From assembly GCA_947628655.1 (NCBI GenBank), contig CANRAS010000002.1, forward strand, positions 62,001 through 126,000: DNA of 64,000 bases, written 5' to 3'. The stretch comes from an uncultured Clostridia bacterium. GTDB lineage: Bacteria; Bacillota; Clostridia; Oscillospirales; Ruminococcaceae. The notes under the pieces are model-generated. The model was not told the origin of the DNA. It saw only the letters and a program-made list of their open reading frames with translations, and searched no databases. Shown here one piece after another: positions 49,670 through 59,200 of the stretch (position 1 is the first letter of the stretch; the number at the start of each line of letters is the position of its first letter). Made by a program: the position numbers and the translations under genes.

Positions 49670-51607
49670 TTATCTAATAGTACTGCCGTTCGGCACGTCC
49701 CCATCCAGAAACAGCACTCTTACATCGTCGTCGCCCGCGTCGCACGCTAAAATCATTCCCTCGGAGAGTTCTCCGCAGAGTTTCGCGGGCGCGAGGTTCG
49801 CGACAAACACTATTTTCCGTCCGACCAAATCTTCGGGCTTGTACCAGTTTGATATGCCCGACACGATTTGTCTGCCGTGCCTGCCGTCGTCTACCGTGAG
49901 TTTCAGCAGTTTTTTGGACTTCGCGACCTTTTCGCAGGCGGTTATTTCACCGCTCCTGAGTTTCACCTCGGCGAACTTATCAATCGTGATGATATTCGCA
50001 CGGTCAAGGTCCTCGTCCTCGCGTATTGTCTTTGCGGGAGTGAGCAGAGCGTTCAGTTCGTCTATTTCTTTATCAACGTCTATTCGCGGGAACAGCACAT
50101 CGCCCTTATGAACCGTGACGTTCGCGGGGAGAACGCCGAAACGTCCGAGTTCTTCAAACCCTGCGGAATTTGCGGGCGCGCCGATTTGTTCCAAGACTTT
50201 CGGCATTGTTTTCGGCATAAACGCCATGAGCAGTCCCGCGCAGATCCTTATCGTATCAAGCAGATTGTAGAGAACGCCTGCAAGGCGGGCTTTCTTCTGC
50301 CCGTCCTTGCCCAGAACCCACGGTTCTGTTTCGTCGATATACTTGTTCGCCCGCGCTATGACCTTGAAAATCTCCTCCAGCGCCTTTGCAAGCTGTGCCT
50401 GCTCTACAAGCGGGGCGACTTTATCTCTGAGCGACTGCGCCATTTCGATAAGTTCGCCGTCGGGGTCGTTCTCCTCGCGTTCTTCGGGGAGCGTTCCGCC
50501 GAAGTATTTATCCGCCATAGCTACCGTTCTTGAAACAAGATTGCCAAAGCCGTTCGCAAGGTCGGTGTTTATGCGGTTCACCATTATCTCGTTAGAGAAA
50601 TTACAGTCGCTCCCATACGGCATATCGCGCAGTATCTGAAAGCGTACCGCGTCCGAGCCGTAACGCTGTGCCAGCACAAACGGGTCTATTACGTTTCCGA
50701 CGGATTTCGCCATTTTCTGACCGTTGAAGTTTATCCAGCCGTGACCGTAAAGGTGCTTTGGCAGGGGCAGATCCAGCATCATCAGCATTATTATCCACAC
50801 TATTGAATGGAAACGGACGATTTCCTTTGCCGTCATATGCAGGTCGGCGGGCCAGTATTTGTCAAAATCGTCATACGCGTCGTTTTCGTAGCCCAACGCC
50901 GTGATGTAGTTCGACAGCGCGTCTATCCAGACGTAGACAACGTGTTTCGGGTCGAACTCCACGGGAATACCCCATGTGAAAGACGTTCTCGAAACGCACA
51001 AATCCTCTAAGCCCGGCTTTATGAAGTTGTTTATCATCTCGTTTACACGGCTTTTCGGGGTGAGGTAATCCGTTTCTGTCAGGAATTTTTCCACCTTGTC
51101 GGCAAAGTCGGATATTTTGAGGAAGTACGCCTCCTCGTGCGCGTCGATAACGGGGCGGTGGCAGTCGGGACAACAGCCGTTTTCGTCAAGCTGAGAGTCC
51201 GTCCAGAAACTTTCGCACGGCGTACAATATTTGCCCGTGTACTCGCCCTTATAGATATACCCCTTGTCGTACAGCTTTTTGAATATCCGCTGAACGCTCT
51301 TTACATGGTAATCATCGGTCGTGCGGATATAGCGGTCGTAGCTTATATCCATTGTTTCCCACAAGCGTTTGAAGTTCTCGACAATCGGGTCTACATACTC
51401 TTTCGGGGTAACGCCCTGTTCCTTTGCTTTCTGCTCTATCTTCATACCGTGTTCATCGGTGCCCGTGAGGAACATAACGTCGTATCCCTCTAGGCGTTTA
51501 AACCGCGCTATCGTGTCGCACGCAACGGTTGTATAGCAATGCCCGATATGCGGGTTTCCCGACGGGTAATAGATCGGCGTTGTGATATAATATTTTCCTT
51601 TGTTCAC
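49670..51607 (-). CDS. metG: Methionyl-tRNA synthetase
   Basis: A 645-residue class I synthetase that charges tRNA-Met. The catalytic Rossmann domain has HIGH in GNPHIGH, zinc ligands CTPCES and CCPDCH (one knuckle pair), and the KMSKS loop as KMAKS in GQKMAKSVGN. The anticodon-binding helical domain follows and a C-terminal EMAP/Trbp111 tRNA-binding domain covers about 545-645. The frame is open to 51652, but GTG 51607 begins the conserved NKGKYYITTPIYYPSG and has GAGGAG upstream; the ATG 51652 lacks a ribosome site. A promoter lies at 51687-51715. No T-box is evident in the short leader. Confidence 0.95.
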   Translation of the reverse strand: MNKGKYYITTPIYYPSGNPHIGHCYTTVACDTIARFKRLEGYDVMFLTGTDEHGMKIEQKAKEQGVTPKEYVDPIVENFKRLWETMDISYDRYIRTTDDYHVKSVQRIFKKLYDKGYIYKGEYTGKYCTPCESFWTDSQLDENGCCPDCHRPVIDAHEEAYFLKISDFADKVEKFLTETDYLTPKSRVNEMINNFIKPGLEDLCVSRTSFTWGIPVEFDPKHVVYVWIDALSNYITALGYENDAYDDFDKYWPADLHMTAKEIVRFHSIVWIIMLMMLDLPLPKHLYGHGWINFNGQKMAKSVGNVIDPFVLAQRYGSDAVRFQILRDMPYGSDCNFSNEIMVNRINTDLANGFGNLVSRTVAMADKYFGGTLPEEREENDPDGELIEMAQSLRDKVAPLVEQAQLAKALEEIFKVIARANKYIDETEPWVLGKDGQKKARLAGVLYNLLDTIRICAGLLMAFMPKTMPKVLEQIGAPANSAGFEELGRFGVLPANVTVHKGDVLFPRIDVDKEIDELNALLTPAKTIREDEDLDRANIITIDKFAEVKLRSGEITACEKVAKSKKLLKLTVDDGRHGRQIVSGISNWYKPEDLVGRKIVFVANLAPAKLCGELSEGMILACDAGDDDVRVLFLDGDVPNGSTIR

Positions 51608-51686
51608 TTTGTTGCTCTCCTCTGAATAATCCGCGCGTATATTTTCGCGCATAGTTATTCATTATTATTTAAATTTACTTACTTCT

Positions 51687-51715
51687 ATTATATTACATTA
51701 TGCGGAAAATTTCAA
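51687..51715 (-). promoter_or_regulatory. Sigma-A promoter of metG
   Basis: On the minus strand TTGAAA (51710-51715), 17 bases, TATAAT (51687-51692). The leader to the GTG is about 75 nt, too short for a T-box. Confidence 0.75.
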
Positions 51716-51763
51716 GTATCGGTGAAAAAATCAAGAAAATTTTACATTTTATATAAAAAGGGG

Positions 51764-51792
51764 TTGTTTTTTTTGTGATTTTTTAGTATAAT
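51764..51792 (+). promoter_or_regulatory. Sigma-A promoter of the CdaR-like gene
   Basis: TTGTTT (51764-51769), 17 bases, TATAAT (51787-51792). The leader is about 210 nt and contains a 21-codon open frame from ATG 51813 (MVKTVQFDKSNFRKF), which ends at 51878. Confidence 0.6.
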
Positions 51793-52009
51793 AGAGATGG
51801 GTACAAATTTTTATGGTTAAGACTGTGCAATTTGACAAATCGAATTTTCGGAAATTTAAGGGTCAAACGGTCGTTTAAATCAGAAAATATGCTCTTATCA
51901 AGACGCGCGGGGCGGGATTCCCTGCAACTTCAAAAAAGGGAAGAGAGCCGCGGACTTTCGCGTGTCAAAGCGCAGAGGCGCAAGGAAATTTGGAAAGAGG
52001 TTGAAACAG

Positions 52010-53095
52010 ATGTCAAACAGACTATTTCAGGGAATTGTTCATCAGATGAAAGACACCGTGAACAGAGTTATCGGCGTTATTGACGAGAACGGAATGACGG
52101 TTGCCTGCAGCGACCTTACAAAGGTCGGGAGCGGGAGCGAGTTTTTCACGACGGAACTAGGGGATTCGCACGAAACGTTTATTCGCGACGGCTATACCTA
52201 CAAGCCGTTCGGTTCGCATATCAAGCCCGATTATGCGGTGTTTGTGGAGGGCGTTGACGACGCCGCCGCGAAATATGCGGGTATCATCGCCATTTCGCTT
52301 TCGGGGATAAAGCAGTATTATGACGAAAAGTATGACAGAAACAACTTTGTTAAGAACATAATCCTCGATAACGTACTGCCCGGCGACATAAGCATAAAGG
52401 CGCGCGAACTGCACTTTAACGGCGATATAAGCCGCGTCGTGTTCCTTATCAGCGTTATTTCCGCAAACGACGTTTCCGCGTATGATGTTATACAAAACCT
52501 CTTTCCCGACAAAAACAAGGATTTCGTCTTTAACATAACGGAAAACGACATCGTGCTTGTCAAAGAAGTGAAGAACAATACCGATGTCAAGGATCTGGAG
52601 AAACTCGCAAGGAGCATTTCCGATACTCTTTCGGGAGAGTTCTTTACAAAGGTAAACGTCGGTATCGGAACGCCCGTATTCGGCGTCAAAGAGCTTGCGC
52701 GTTCGTTTAAAGAGGCGCAGACGGCTTTGGAAGTCGGAAAGGTGTTCGATACGGACAAGACTATCGTTTCTTACGACAATCTGGGGATTGCAAGGCTTAT
52801 CTATCACCTGCCGACAACGCTTTGCGAAACGTTTTTAAAGGAAGTGTTCAAGAAAAATTCTATCGAAAGCCTTGACCACGAAACGCTTTTCACTATCCAG
52901 AAGTTCTTTGAAAACAGCCTGAACGTTTCCGAAACTTCGAGAAAGCTGTTTGTTCATAGAAATACGCTCGTTTACCGCCTTGACAAGATAAAGAAACTGA
53001 CGGGGCTTGACCTTAGAGAATTTGACCACGCGATAATCTTCAAAATCGCGCTTATGGTAAAGAAATATCTCGCGGCTAATCCTGTTAAATTCTAA
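52010..53095 (+). CDS. CdaR/PucR-family transcriptional regulator
   Basis: A 361-residue regulator. The N-terminal part (about 1-120) looks like the sugar-diacid recognition (PAS-like) domain of CdaR: MKDTVNRVIGVIDENGMTVA. A GGDEF-like middle region of PucR type (FTKVNVGIGTPV) follows. The C-terminal HTH_30 domain is clear in FFENSLNVSETSRKLFVHRN with NTLVYRLDKIKKLTG. The frame is open from 51962; ATG 52010 with GAGG nine bases before it fits best. Its targets are unknown. It stands alone before ftsEX and after the divergent metG. The effector in other species is glycerate or glucarate; here not known. Confidence 0.85.
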   Translation: MSNRLFQGIVHQMKDTVNRVIGVIDENGMTVACSDLTKVGSGSEFFTTELGDSHETFIRDGYTYKPFGSHIKPDYAVFVEGVDDAAAKYAGIIAISLSGIKQYYDEKYDRNNFVKNIILDNVLPGDISIKARELHFNGDISRVVFLISVISANDVSAYDVIQNLFPDKNKDFVFNITENDIVLVKEVKNNTDVKDLEKLARSISDTLSGEFFTKVNVGIGTPVFGVKELARSFKEAQTALEVGKVFDTDKTIVSYDNLGIARLIYHLPTTLCETFLKEVFKKNSIESLDHETLFTIQKFFENSLNVSETSRKLFVHRNTLVYRLDKIKKLTGLDLREFDHAIIFKIALMVKKYLAANPVKF

Positions 53096-53109
53096 TAAAA
53101 TATTTTTGG

Positions 53110-53236
53110 CAGACCCCGTGGGTTCGTTTTTGATACCGCGCCCGCGAGGTCTGCACTATGGCTTGCAGGGGGCTTGCAGAGGGTTTGCAGGCTTAATACA
53201 GCCGTGCGGCGATAAGCCGATTGGGGAGTTGATATT
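53110..53236. other. Spacer with long hairpin and TTGCAG repeats
   Basis: GCAGACC near 53112 pairs with GGTCTGC near 53148 across a GC-rich loop. Then GGCTTGCAGG, GGCTTGCAGA and GGTTTGCAGG follow in tandem (53159-53190). The hairpin may end the CdaR-like transcript; there is no U-tract. No clear promoter for ftsE was found. Confidence 0.4.
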
Positions 53237-53926
53237 ATGGTAGATATGAAAAACGTCAACGTTCACTATTCGAGCGGCGTTGACGCTTTGGTGGATATTG
53301 ATTTGCACATAAACGACGGGGAGTTTGTCTTTATCGTGGGGGAAAGCGGCGCGGGAAAATCCACGCTGATGAAACTGATGCTCAGAGAAATCGTGCCTAG
53401 CACGGGGAGAGTGTTCGTGAACGGGCGCAATTTGAGCGCGCTTAAAGGCAACAAGATTGCGATGTTCAGGCGTACTATCGGCGTAGTTTTCCAAGAATTT
53501 CGCCTTATACAGGATTATACCGTGTATGAGAACGTCGCGTTTGCTTTGCGCGTCGCGGACAGTTCCAACAAGACGATACGGCAGAGAGTGCCGTATGTGC
53601 TGAACCTTGTGGAAATGGGTCCGAAAGCGAAACACAAAGTAAGAGAGCTTTCGGGAGGAGAACAGCAGCGCGTCGCAATCGCGCGGGCGCTTGCCAACGA
53701 CCCCGGACTTCTTATAGTCGACGAGCCGACGGGAAACCTTGACCCCAAGCACTCGTATGAACTTGTAGGGTTACTTAAAGAGATAAACCGCTGCGGAACG
53801 ACCGTTGTTATGATAACGCACGAGCATAATCTTGTGCGGTATTTCGGCGGGCGTATCATAAACCTCGACAAGGGCAGTATCACGTTTGACGAAACTATCG
53901 GGGGGAGTGATTATTATGAGGAATAA
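53237..53926 (+). CDS. ftsE: Cell-division ABC ATPase FtsE
   Basis: A 229-residue ATPase that with FtsX links the division machinery to peptidoglycan hydrolases. Walker A GESGAGKST, Q loop VFQEFRLI (family-typical), signature ELSGGEQQRVA, Walker B LLIVDEPTGNLDP, H loop MITHEHN. It begins MVDMKNVNVHYSSGVDAL after GGGGAG. It overlaps ftsX by 11 bases. Confidence 0.96.
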   Translation: MVDMKNVNVHYSSGVDALVDIDLHINDGEFVFIVGESGAGKSTLMKLMLREIVPSTGRVFVNGRNLSALKGNKIAMFRRTIGVVFQEFRLIQDYTVYENVAFALRVADSSNKTIRQRVPYVLNLVEMGPKAKHKVRELSGGEQQRVAIARALANDPGLLIVDEPTGNLDPKHSYELVGLLKEINRCGTTVVMITHEHNLVRYFGGRIINLDKGSITFDETIGGSDYYEE

Positions 53927-54842
53927 TAACGTATCCTATCTCGTGAAAAAGGGCATTTCGTCCGTGTGGAAAAACATCGTGATGTCGATAGCGAGTTTTT
54001 CGATACTGCTTGTAAGCCTTTTACAGGTGAGCATTACCGTGATGTTTATTCTCAACGCGAATATCATTATGGGGAACATAGAGGACACGAACCAGATTGC
54101 CGTATTCGTCAAGGACGATGAAAACGAAACCGACGAACAGCACGAAAAAAAGGTCGCGCATATCCGCGACGTTCTTATGGCTAATGAAAACCTCACCGAT
54201 GTGAAGTACATCTCAAAGGAAGAGGCTGCCGAGAAATGGAACGAAAATATGGACGGCGAGGCGTCCGACCTGCTGAGCATGGTGCCGGGAGGCAACCCTA
54301 TGCCCGAAACGTTCACGGTGCGCGTTACAGACGTTAAGAACATACGGTTTACCGTGTCGGCTATTCAGAGCATAGAGGGCGTTGAACAGGTGAACGCGCC
54401 TTATGACTTTGCAAACGCGCTTGTAAATATCCGCAACGCGTTCTCTCTTATCATAGTCGCTATGCTCGTGGTTTTGATTTTAGTCAGCATTATCGTTATT
54501 TCTAATACGATACGCACGAGCGTTTTCGCAAGGCGCAACGAGATTACGATTATGAAATATGTCGGCGCTACAAACGGGTTTATCAAACTGCCGTTTTTCG
54601 TCGAGGGCTGTTTTGTCGGGATACTCGCGGGAACTGCCTCGTGGGGGCTTACCTGCTTTGTCTACAACTCCGTTTCGTCGCTGTTCGGCGATAACCTCGC
54701 GGTGTGGCAGATGTTCGGATTTTTCAATCTAATTCCGATTGAAACGATCCGCCTGCCCTTGCTTTTGGCAAACTGCGTTGTCGGCGCATTGCTCGGCGCC
54801 GTCGGCACGATGATAAGTACAAATAAATATCTTAAAGTGTAG
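53916..54842 (+). CDS. ftsX: Cell-division permease FtsX
   Basis: A 308-residue membrane protein, partner of FtsE. One N-terminal segment (about 24-48), a 110-residue extracellular domain (FVKDDENETDEQHEKK onward), and three C-terminal segments with the FtsX loop FARRNEITIMKYVGATNGFI. The extracellular domain is where hydrolases of the PcsB/CwlO type dock. The frame is open from 53886; ATG 53916 follows GGGGGAGTGA. Confidence 0.95.
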   Translation: MRNNNVSYLVKKGISSVWKNIVMSIASFSILLVSLLQVSITVMFILNANIIMGNIEDTNQIAVFVKDDENETDEQHEKKVAHIRDVLMANENLTDVKYISKEEAAEKWNENMDGEASDLLSMVPGGNPMPETFTVRVTDVKNIRFTVSAIQSIEGVEQVNAPYDFANALVNIRNAFSLIIVAMLVVLILVSIIVISNTIRTSVFARRNEITIMKYVGATNGFIKLPFFVEGCFVGILAGTASWGLTCFVYNSVSSLFGDNLAVWQMFGFFNLIPIETIRLPLLLANCVVGALLGAVGTMISTNKYLKV

Positions 54843-54863
54843 ACCTTTATTAAGGAGGATTTT

Positions 54864-56096
54864 GTGAACAAGCGTATAACATTGGGGCTTGCGATAAGCC
54901 TTTTAGCGATCGGCTGCGCCATTACGTTTATTTTGACGTGGACGATTTCGCTTAACAGCTATAACTCGAAAATAGCAAGCACGGATAAATACGAGGGCGT
55001 TTATAAGAAACTTCAGGAAATGGACGCGACCGTGCGTGCAAACTACATCGGAACTCTTGACAACGAAACGCTCGAAAACGCGATTATAAACGGTTATGTA
55101 AACGGCATTGGCGACCGCTACGCGCAGTATCTCCCCGCCGACCTTTACAGCACTTATCAGAAAACGATAAGCGGCGTTATCACGGGCGTTGGCTTTGAAA
55201 CGGAAGAGGACGGGAGCGGTTATCTTAAAGTTTCTAAGGTTTACAAAAACAGCTCCGCCGAAAGCAACGATGTAAAGACGGGGGATATGATAACCGAAAT
55301 AGGCGGGAAAAGCGTGCTTTCTATGACGGGCGATACCGCAGTAAAGCGCATTGCGGGCGACGTCGGCACAACGCTTACGCTCAAACTCGTATCAAACGGC
55401 GAGGAACGCACGGTTACTCTTATCCGTCAGCAAATCGACGTTGAATCCGTGACGTATAATATGCTCGAAAACAAAATAGGATATATCAAGATAACGTCGT
55501 TTAACGCGAAAACGCCCGAACAGTTTTCAAACGCGCTGAACTCCCTCACGTCAAGCGGAGCGAAGTCGTTTGTCTTCGACGTTCGCCACAACGAGGGCGG
55601 GCTGATGTCGGCGGTGAAACCGATGTTAAACAGGCTTATTCCCGCCGCCGCCGCCGCGACCGCCGAATATACCAACGGCGTAAGAAAGACGCTTATCGAA
55701 ACGGACTCCGAGGAGAGCGTTTCACTTCCGATTATGATTTTGACGGACAACCTCACACAATCTGCGGCGGAGGTGTTCGCCGTGGCTTTGCGGGACGAGC
55801 AGGGCGCACAGCTTGTCGGAACGCAGACAGCGGGGAAAGCCGTATTGCAGAGCGCATACGAGTTTTCGGACGGGAGCGCGCTGATACTCACGACCGCGAA
55901 TATCATTCCGTCAAAATCCGAGCGGTTTGACGGCGTGGGCTTAAAACCCGATTATATCGTTGAACTTCCCGCCGATACGCCGTTTGACGCGCTGACAGCG
56001 GACAACGACCTGCAGCTGAAAAAGGCGCTCGAAATACTCGCGCCGGGAAGTGCGCCCGCGCCCGCCGAAAGCGAAACTTCCGCCGCGGGCGAATGA
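54864..56096 (+). CDS. S41 C-terminal-processing protease (CtpA/CtpB-like)
   Basis: A 410-residue membrane-anchored protease. One N-terminal membrane segment (about 9-30), a short helical part, a PDZ domain (SGVITGVGFETEEDGSGYL, about 95-180) and the S41 core. The catalytic Ser is in DNLTQSAAEVF and the Lys in TAGKAVLQ, forming a Ser-Lys dyad. The C-terminus is Ala/Pro/Glu-rich. It starts at GTG after AAGGAGG. Its position after ftsEX, 21 bases downstream, suggests that it cuts an envelope protein handled by FtsEX; no PcsB/CwlO-type hydrolase gene is adjacent. Confidence 0.93.
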   Translation: MNKRITLGLAISLLAIGCAITFILTWTISLNSYNSKIASTDKYEGVYKKLQEMDATVRANYIGTLDNETLENAIINGYVNGIGDRYAQYLPADLYSTYQKTISGVITGVGFETEEDGSGYLKVSKVYKNSSAESNDVKTGDMITEIGGKSVLSMTGDTAVKRIAGDVGTTLTLKLVSNGEERTVTLIRQQIDVESVTYNMLENKIGYIKITSFNAKTPEQFSNALNSLTSSGAKSFVFDVRHNEGGLMSAVKPMLNRLIPAAAAATAEYTNGVRKTLIETDSEESVSLPIMILTDNLTQSAAEVFAVALRDEQGAQLVGTQTAGKAVLQSAYEFSDGSALILTTANIIPSKSERFDGVGLKPDYIVELPADTPFDALTADNDLQLKKALEILAPGSAPAPAESETSAAGE

Positions 56097-56166
56097 ACAG
56101 TTTATAATGATACTGACGCATAATTTTTGCGGAACAGATTTAATTCTTTTTTAGGAGGAACAACAA

Positions 56167-56649
56167 ATGAACAAACCGATAACAGTCCTTACGAGAACAG
56201 GCGAACAACAGCTTAAAGACGAACTTAACGAGCTTAGAACCGTGCGCCGCCGCGACGTAGCGGAGAAGATAAAAGTCGCGCTGTCGTTCGGCGACCTTTC
56301 CGAAAACTCCGAATACGACGAGGCGAAAAACGAACAGGGCTTGATAGAGTCGCGCATTGCCGAAATAGAACAGACGCTGGCGCACGCGCGGGTAATCGAC
56401 GACGACGATATTTCCACCGAGAAAGTCGGCATAGGAACGACGGTTAAAATCCTCGATATGGATATGGACGAGGAAATGGAATTTAAAATGGTCGGCACGA
56501 AAGAGGCTGATATTGACAGCGGAAAGATGTCTGACGAGTCGCCGATAGGCAAAGCGATTATCGACCGCGAAGTCGGCGATGTTGTTGAAATCGAAACGCC
56601 CGACGGCATTGTGAATATGAAGATACTCGAAATAAGAAAAGACGGATAA
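56167..56649 (+). CDS. greA: Transcription elongation factor GreA
   Basis: A 160-residue factor that rescues backtracked RNA polymerase by stimulating transcript cleavage. The N-terminal coiled-coil has the acidic tip GDLSENSEYDEAK, with the two residues that hold Mg2+. The C-terminal FKBP-like domain has SPIGKAIIDREVGDVVEIETP. The ATG follows AGGAGG. lysS follows 21 bases later, the greA-lysS order usual in Firmicutes. Confidence 0.97.
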   Translation: MNKPITVLTRTGEQQLKDELNELRTVRRRDVAEKIKVALSFGDLSENSEYDEAKNEQGLIESRIAEIEQTLAHARVIDDDDISTEKVGIGTTVKILDMDMDEEMEFKMVGTKEADIDSGKMSDESPIGKAIIDREVGDVVEIETPDGIVNMKILEIRKDG

Positions 56650-56670
56650 GTGGAAAATTTAGGAGATAAT

Positions 56671-58191
56671 ATGACGGACAACATAAATAACGAGGAAAGA
56701 GAACTCACCGAAGAAGAACTCCGCGCGGAGATGGACGAACAGCACCGCGTGCGCATTGAAAAGCTGGAGGGAATGAAAGCCGCGGGCAAAGACCCGTATA
56801 CAATCACGAAATTCCCCGTGACGAATTACAACGCTGATATTCGCGCGTGGTTTGACGAACTCGAAAATAAAGACGTGGCTATTGCGGGGCGCATTATGTC
56901 GCGCAGAATTATGGGCAAGGCGAGTTTTTTTGACGTTCGCGACAGTTCCGACAGAATGCAGGTCTATGTGCGCATTGACAGCGTCGGCGAGGAGCGTTTC
57001 GCCGAATTTAAGAAGTGGGATTTGGGCGATATTGTAGGCGTAAAAGGTTATGTTTTCAAGACGAAAACGGGAGAGATTTCCGTACACGCAAGCGAGGTCA
57101 CTCTGCTTTCAAAATCCCTGCTCCCTCTGCCCGAAAAATGGCACGGGCTGAAAGATAAGGAGGAACGCTACCGCAAGCGTTATCTTGACCTTATCGCAAA
57201 TCCCGAAGTGAAAGACGTGTTTGTAAAGCGTTCTCAGATAATAAGCGAGATACGGAAGTTCCTTGACGGACACGGTTATATCGAAGTCGATACGCCCGTT
57301 CTGCTCCCGCTTGAAATCGGCGCGGCGGCGCGTCCGTTCAAGACGTTCCACAACGCGCTCGGCATTGATATGTATTTGAGAATAGAAACCGAACTCTATC
57401 TTAAAAGGCTTATTGTCGGCGGGTTCGACAAGGTTTACGAGGTAGGGCGGATATTCCGCAACGAGGGTATGGACTCAACGCACAATCCCGAATTTACGAC
57501 AATAGAGATGTATCAGGCGTATATCGACTATTTCGGAATGATGGACTTGATAGAGGATTTATACCGCACGGTAACTCTGAACGTCTGCGGGACGGACACC
57601 GTTGAATATCAGGGTCAGCAGATAGCCGTAGGGAAACCGTGGGAACGCCTTACGATGATTGAGGCGGTGAAGAAGTACGCGGGCGTTGACTACAGCGACT
57701 GGAAAACCGACGAGGACGCACGCGCCGCCGCAAAGGCTAAGGGCGTAGAGGACGGCGTTGACGCGAACTCGACAAAGGGTCACGTTCTTATCGCGTTCTT
57801 TGAGGCGTTTGTTGAGGACAAACTTATTCAGCCGACGATTATTTATGATTATCCCGTGGAAAATTCTCCGCTTGCAAAGCGCAAGCCCGAATTTCCCGCG
57901 TTTACGGAGCGTTTTGAGTACTTCATCTGCGGTACGGAGTTCGGCAACGCGTTTTCCGAACTGAACGACCCTATCGACCAGAAAGAGCGTTTTGTAAAGC
58001 AGGTTGAGGCAAAGCGCGCGCAGGGCGGGAACGACGCGCAGGTAGACGAGGATTTCATCACCGCGCTGGAATACGGTCTGCCGCCGACGGGCGGTTTGGG
58101 GTTCGGTCTGGACAGGCTCGTTATGCTCCTTACAAATCAGCCGAGCATACGCGATGTTCTGCTGTTCCCGACAATGCGCCCGAATTTCTGA
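56671..58191 (+). CDS. lysS: Lysyl-tRNA synthetase, class II
   Basis: A 506-residue class II synthetase. The N-terminal OB-fold (about 60-160) binds the anticodon: VAIAGRIMSRRIMGKASFFD. The catalytic domain has motif 2 in FRNEGMDSTHNPEFTTIEMY and motif 3 in GLGFGLDRLVMLLT. The frame is open to a GTG at 56650, but ATG 56671 follows AGGAG. There is a terminator hairpin beyond the stop. Confidence 0.97.
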   Translation: MTDNINNEERELTEEELRAEMDEQHRVRIEKLEGMKAAGKDPYTITKFPVTNYNADIRAWFDELENKDVAIAGRIMSRRIMGKASFFDVRDSSDRMQVYVRIDSVGEERFAEFKKWDLGDIVGVKGYVFKTKTGEISVHASEVTLLSKSLLPLPEKWHGLKDKEERYRKRYLDLIANPEVKDVFVKRSQIISEIRKFLDGHGYIEVDTPVLLPLEIGAAARPFKTFHNALGIDMYLRIETELYLKRLIVGGFDKVYEVGRIFRNEGMDSTHNPEFTTIEMYQAYIDYFGMMDLIEDLYRTVTLNVCGTDTVEYQGQQIAVGKPWERLTMIEAVKKYAGVDYSDWKTDEDARAAAKAKGVEDGVDANSTKGHVLIAFFEAFVEDKLIQPTIIYDYPVENSPLAKRKPEFPAFTERFEYFICGTEFGNAFSELNDPIDQKERFVKQVEAKRAQGGNDAQVDEDFITALEYGLPPTGGLGFGLDRLVMLLTNQPSIRDVLLFPTMRPNF

Positions 58192-58198
58192 TTATTAT

Positions 58199-58242
58199 AA
58201 CACATTCGCTTTTCCCCGCCCGGAGTGGGGAAAAGTGTGTTT
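58199..58242 (+). terminator. Terminator after lysS
   Basis: ACACA-ttcg-CTTTTCCCC pairs with GGGGAAAAG-TGTGT around a GC-rich loop, followed by TTAG. The inner 9-bp stem is perfect. Confidence 0.65.
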
Positions 58243-58297
58243 AGGGCGAATTTGTTGATAAGTGAAACATTTAGTAAATTCAGCAAGGAGCATATAT

Positions 58298-59101
58298 ATG
58301 GCAAACAGAAAGCGGGAAACCGCCGAGCAAAAAGCCGCCCGCCAGCGGCAGGAACGCATTGACCTGTTGAAGATGAAACAGGGAATTATTGAAGAAAGCG
58401 ACGTTATCCCGCAGGAGGAGCATACCGAAGTCCCCGCGCCGCGCGGAGGAAAACGCCTTTCAAACTTCATCTACCGCAACAAGCCGTTTATTGTTGTGGC
58501 GTTAATTTTAATATTTGTCGCGGGTATCGGAATTTATCAATACATCACCCGTGAGCGCGTGGATTTGTATGTACTCGCGGTTGCGCGGACGGAGGACTGT
58601 CAAATCGGACTGAAAGCTGACGACCTCAAAACCGCGCTCGAAAAATACTGCCCCGACTATGACGGCAACGGCGTACAGAATGTCGAAGTGGACTTTGTAC
58701 AGCTTGATTTTGACGACCCCGAAAACCAAATTCAAGTGACGGAGATAGAGAAGTTTCGTTCGCACCTGAAGATTTCGCGGGCACAGCTTGTCATAACGGA
58801 AAGCGAAATGCTCGATTATCTGAAAGTAAACAACTACCCCGAAAACTTCTTTGTGGAAAATCCCGCCGAAGTTTCGGAGGATTTGCTTGTCGATAACGTC
58901 GGTATTCCGCTGAACCGCACCGACCTCGCGCGGAGTTCGGGCTGGCAGGACTGCCCCGACAATGTTATGCTGTTCGTCCGCGACGAGGCTTATAATGACA
59001 AGTCGAATGCGAAAGCGAACGTAGAAAGACGCGAACGGGCGGTCGAGGTGCTGAAAAATATTGTGGCGGGCAATGTCGTGAAAGCGGTTTCCGACGAATA
59101 G
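58298..59101 (+). CDS. Single-pass membrane protein of unknown function
   Basis: A 267-residue protein. The first 60 residues are cytoplasmic and highly charged (NRKRETAEQKAARQRQERID, coiled-coil-like). One membrane segment lies at about 67-87 (PFIVVALILIFVAGIGIYQY). The remaining 180 residues form an outside domain with VDLYVLAVARTEDCQIGLKAD, a DYDGNG segment that could bind calcium, and ends near AVEVLKNIVAGNVV. I do not recognise the family. The frame opens at 58262; ATG 58298 follows AAGGAG. It stands alone between lysS and a convergent gene. Confidence 0.7.
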   Translation: MANRKRETAEQKAARQRQERIDLLKMKQGIIEESDVIPQEEHTEVPAPRGGKRLSNFIYRNKPFIVVALILIFVAGIGIYQYITRERVDLYVLAVARTEDCQIGLKADDLKTALEKYCPDYDGNGVQNVEVDFVQLDFDDPENQIQVTEIEKFRSHLKISRAQLVITESEMLDYLKVNNYPENFFVENPAEVSEDLLVDNVGIPLNRTDLARSSGWQDCPDNVMLFVRDEAYNDKSNAKANVERRERAVEVLKNIVAGNVVKAVSDE

Positions 59102-59108
59102 TAACAGA

Positions 59109-59200
59109 CCCTTTCCCCGCTTACGGCGGGAAAGGGCTGTTAATCATTAGGCGGGGGAATTATCTCGTCGCCTGTCCCGCCTATGGCGGGGAGGGACTGA
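59109..59200. repeat. REP-like palindromes
   Basis: CCCTTTCCCCGC-ttac-GGCGGGAAAGGG at 59109-59135, inside AACAG/CTGTT. A second, TCCCGCC-tat-GGCGGGGA, lies near 59174. They probably stop transcription from both converging genes. The rest up to 59333 shows nothing I can name. Confidence 0.7.

Noticed and set aside
51608..51686. T-box leader for metG
   Set aside because: The leader is only about 75 nt and shows no AGGGTGGNACCGCG motif.
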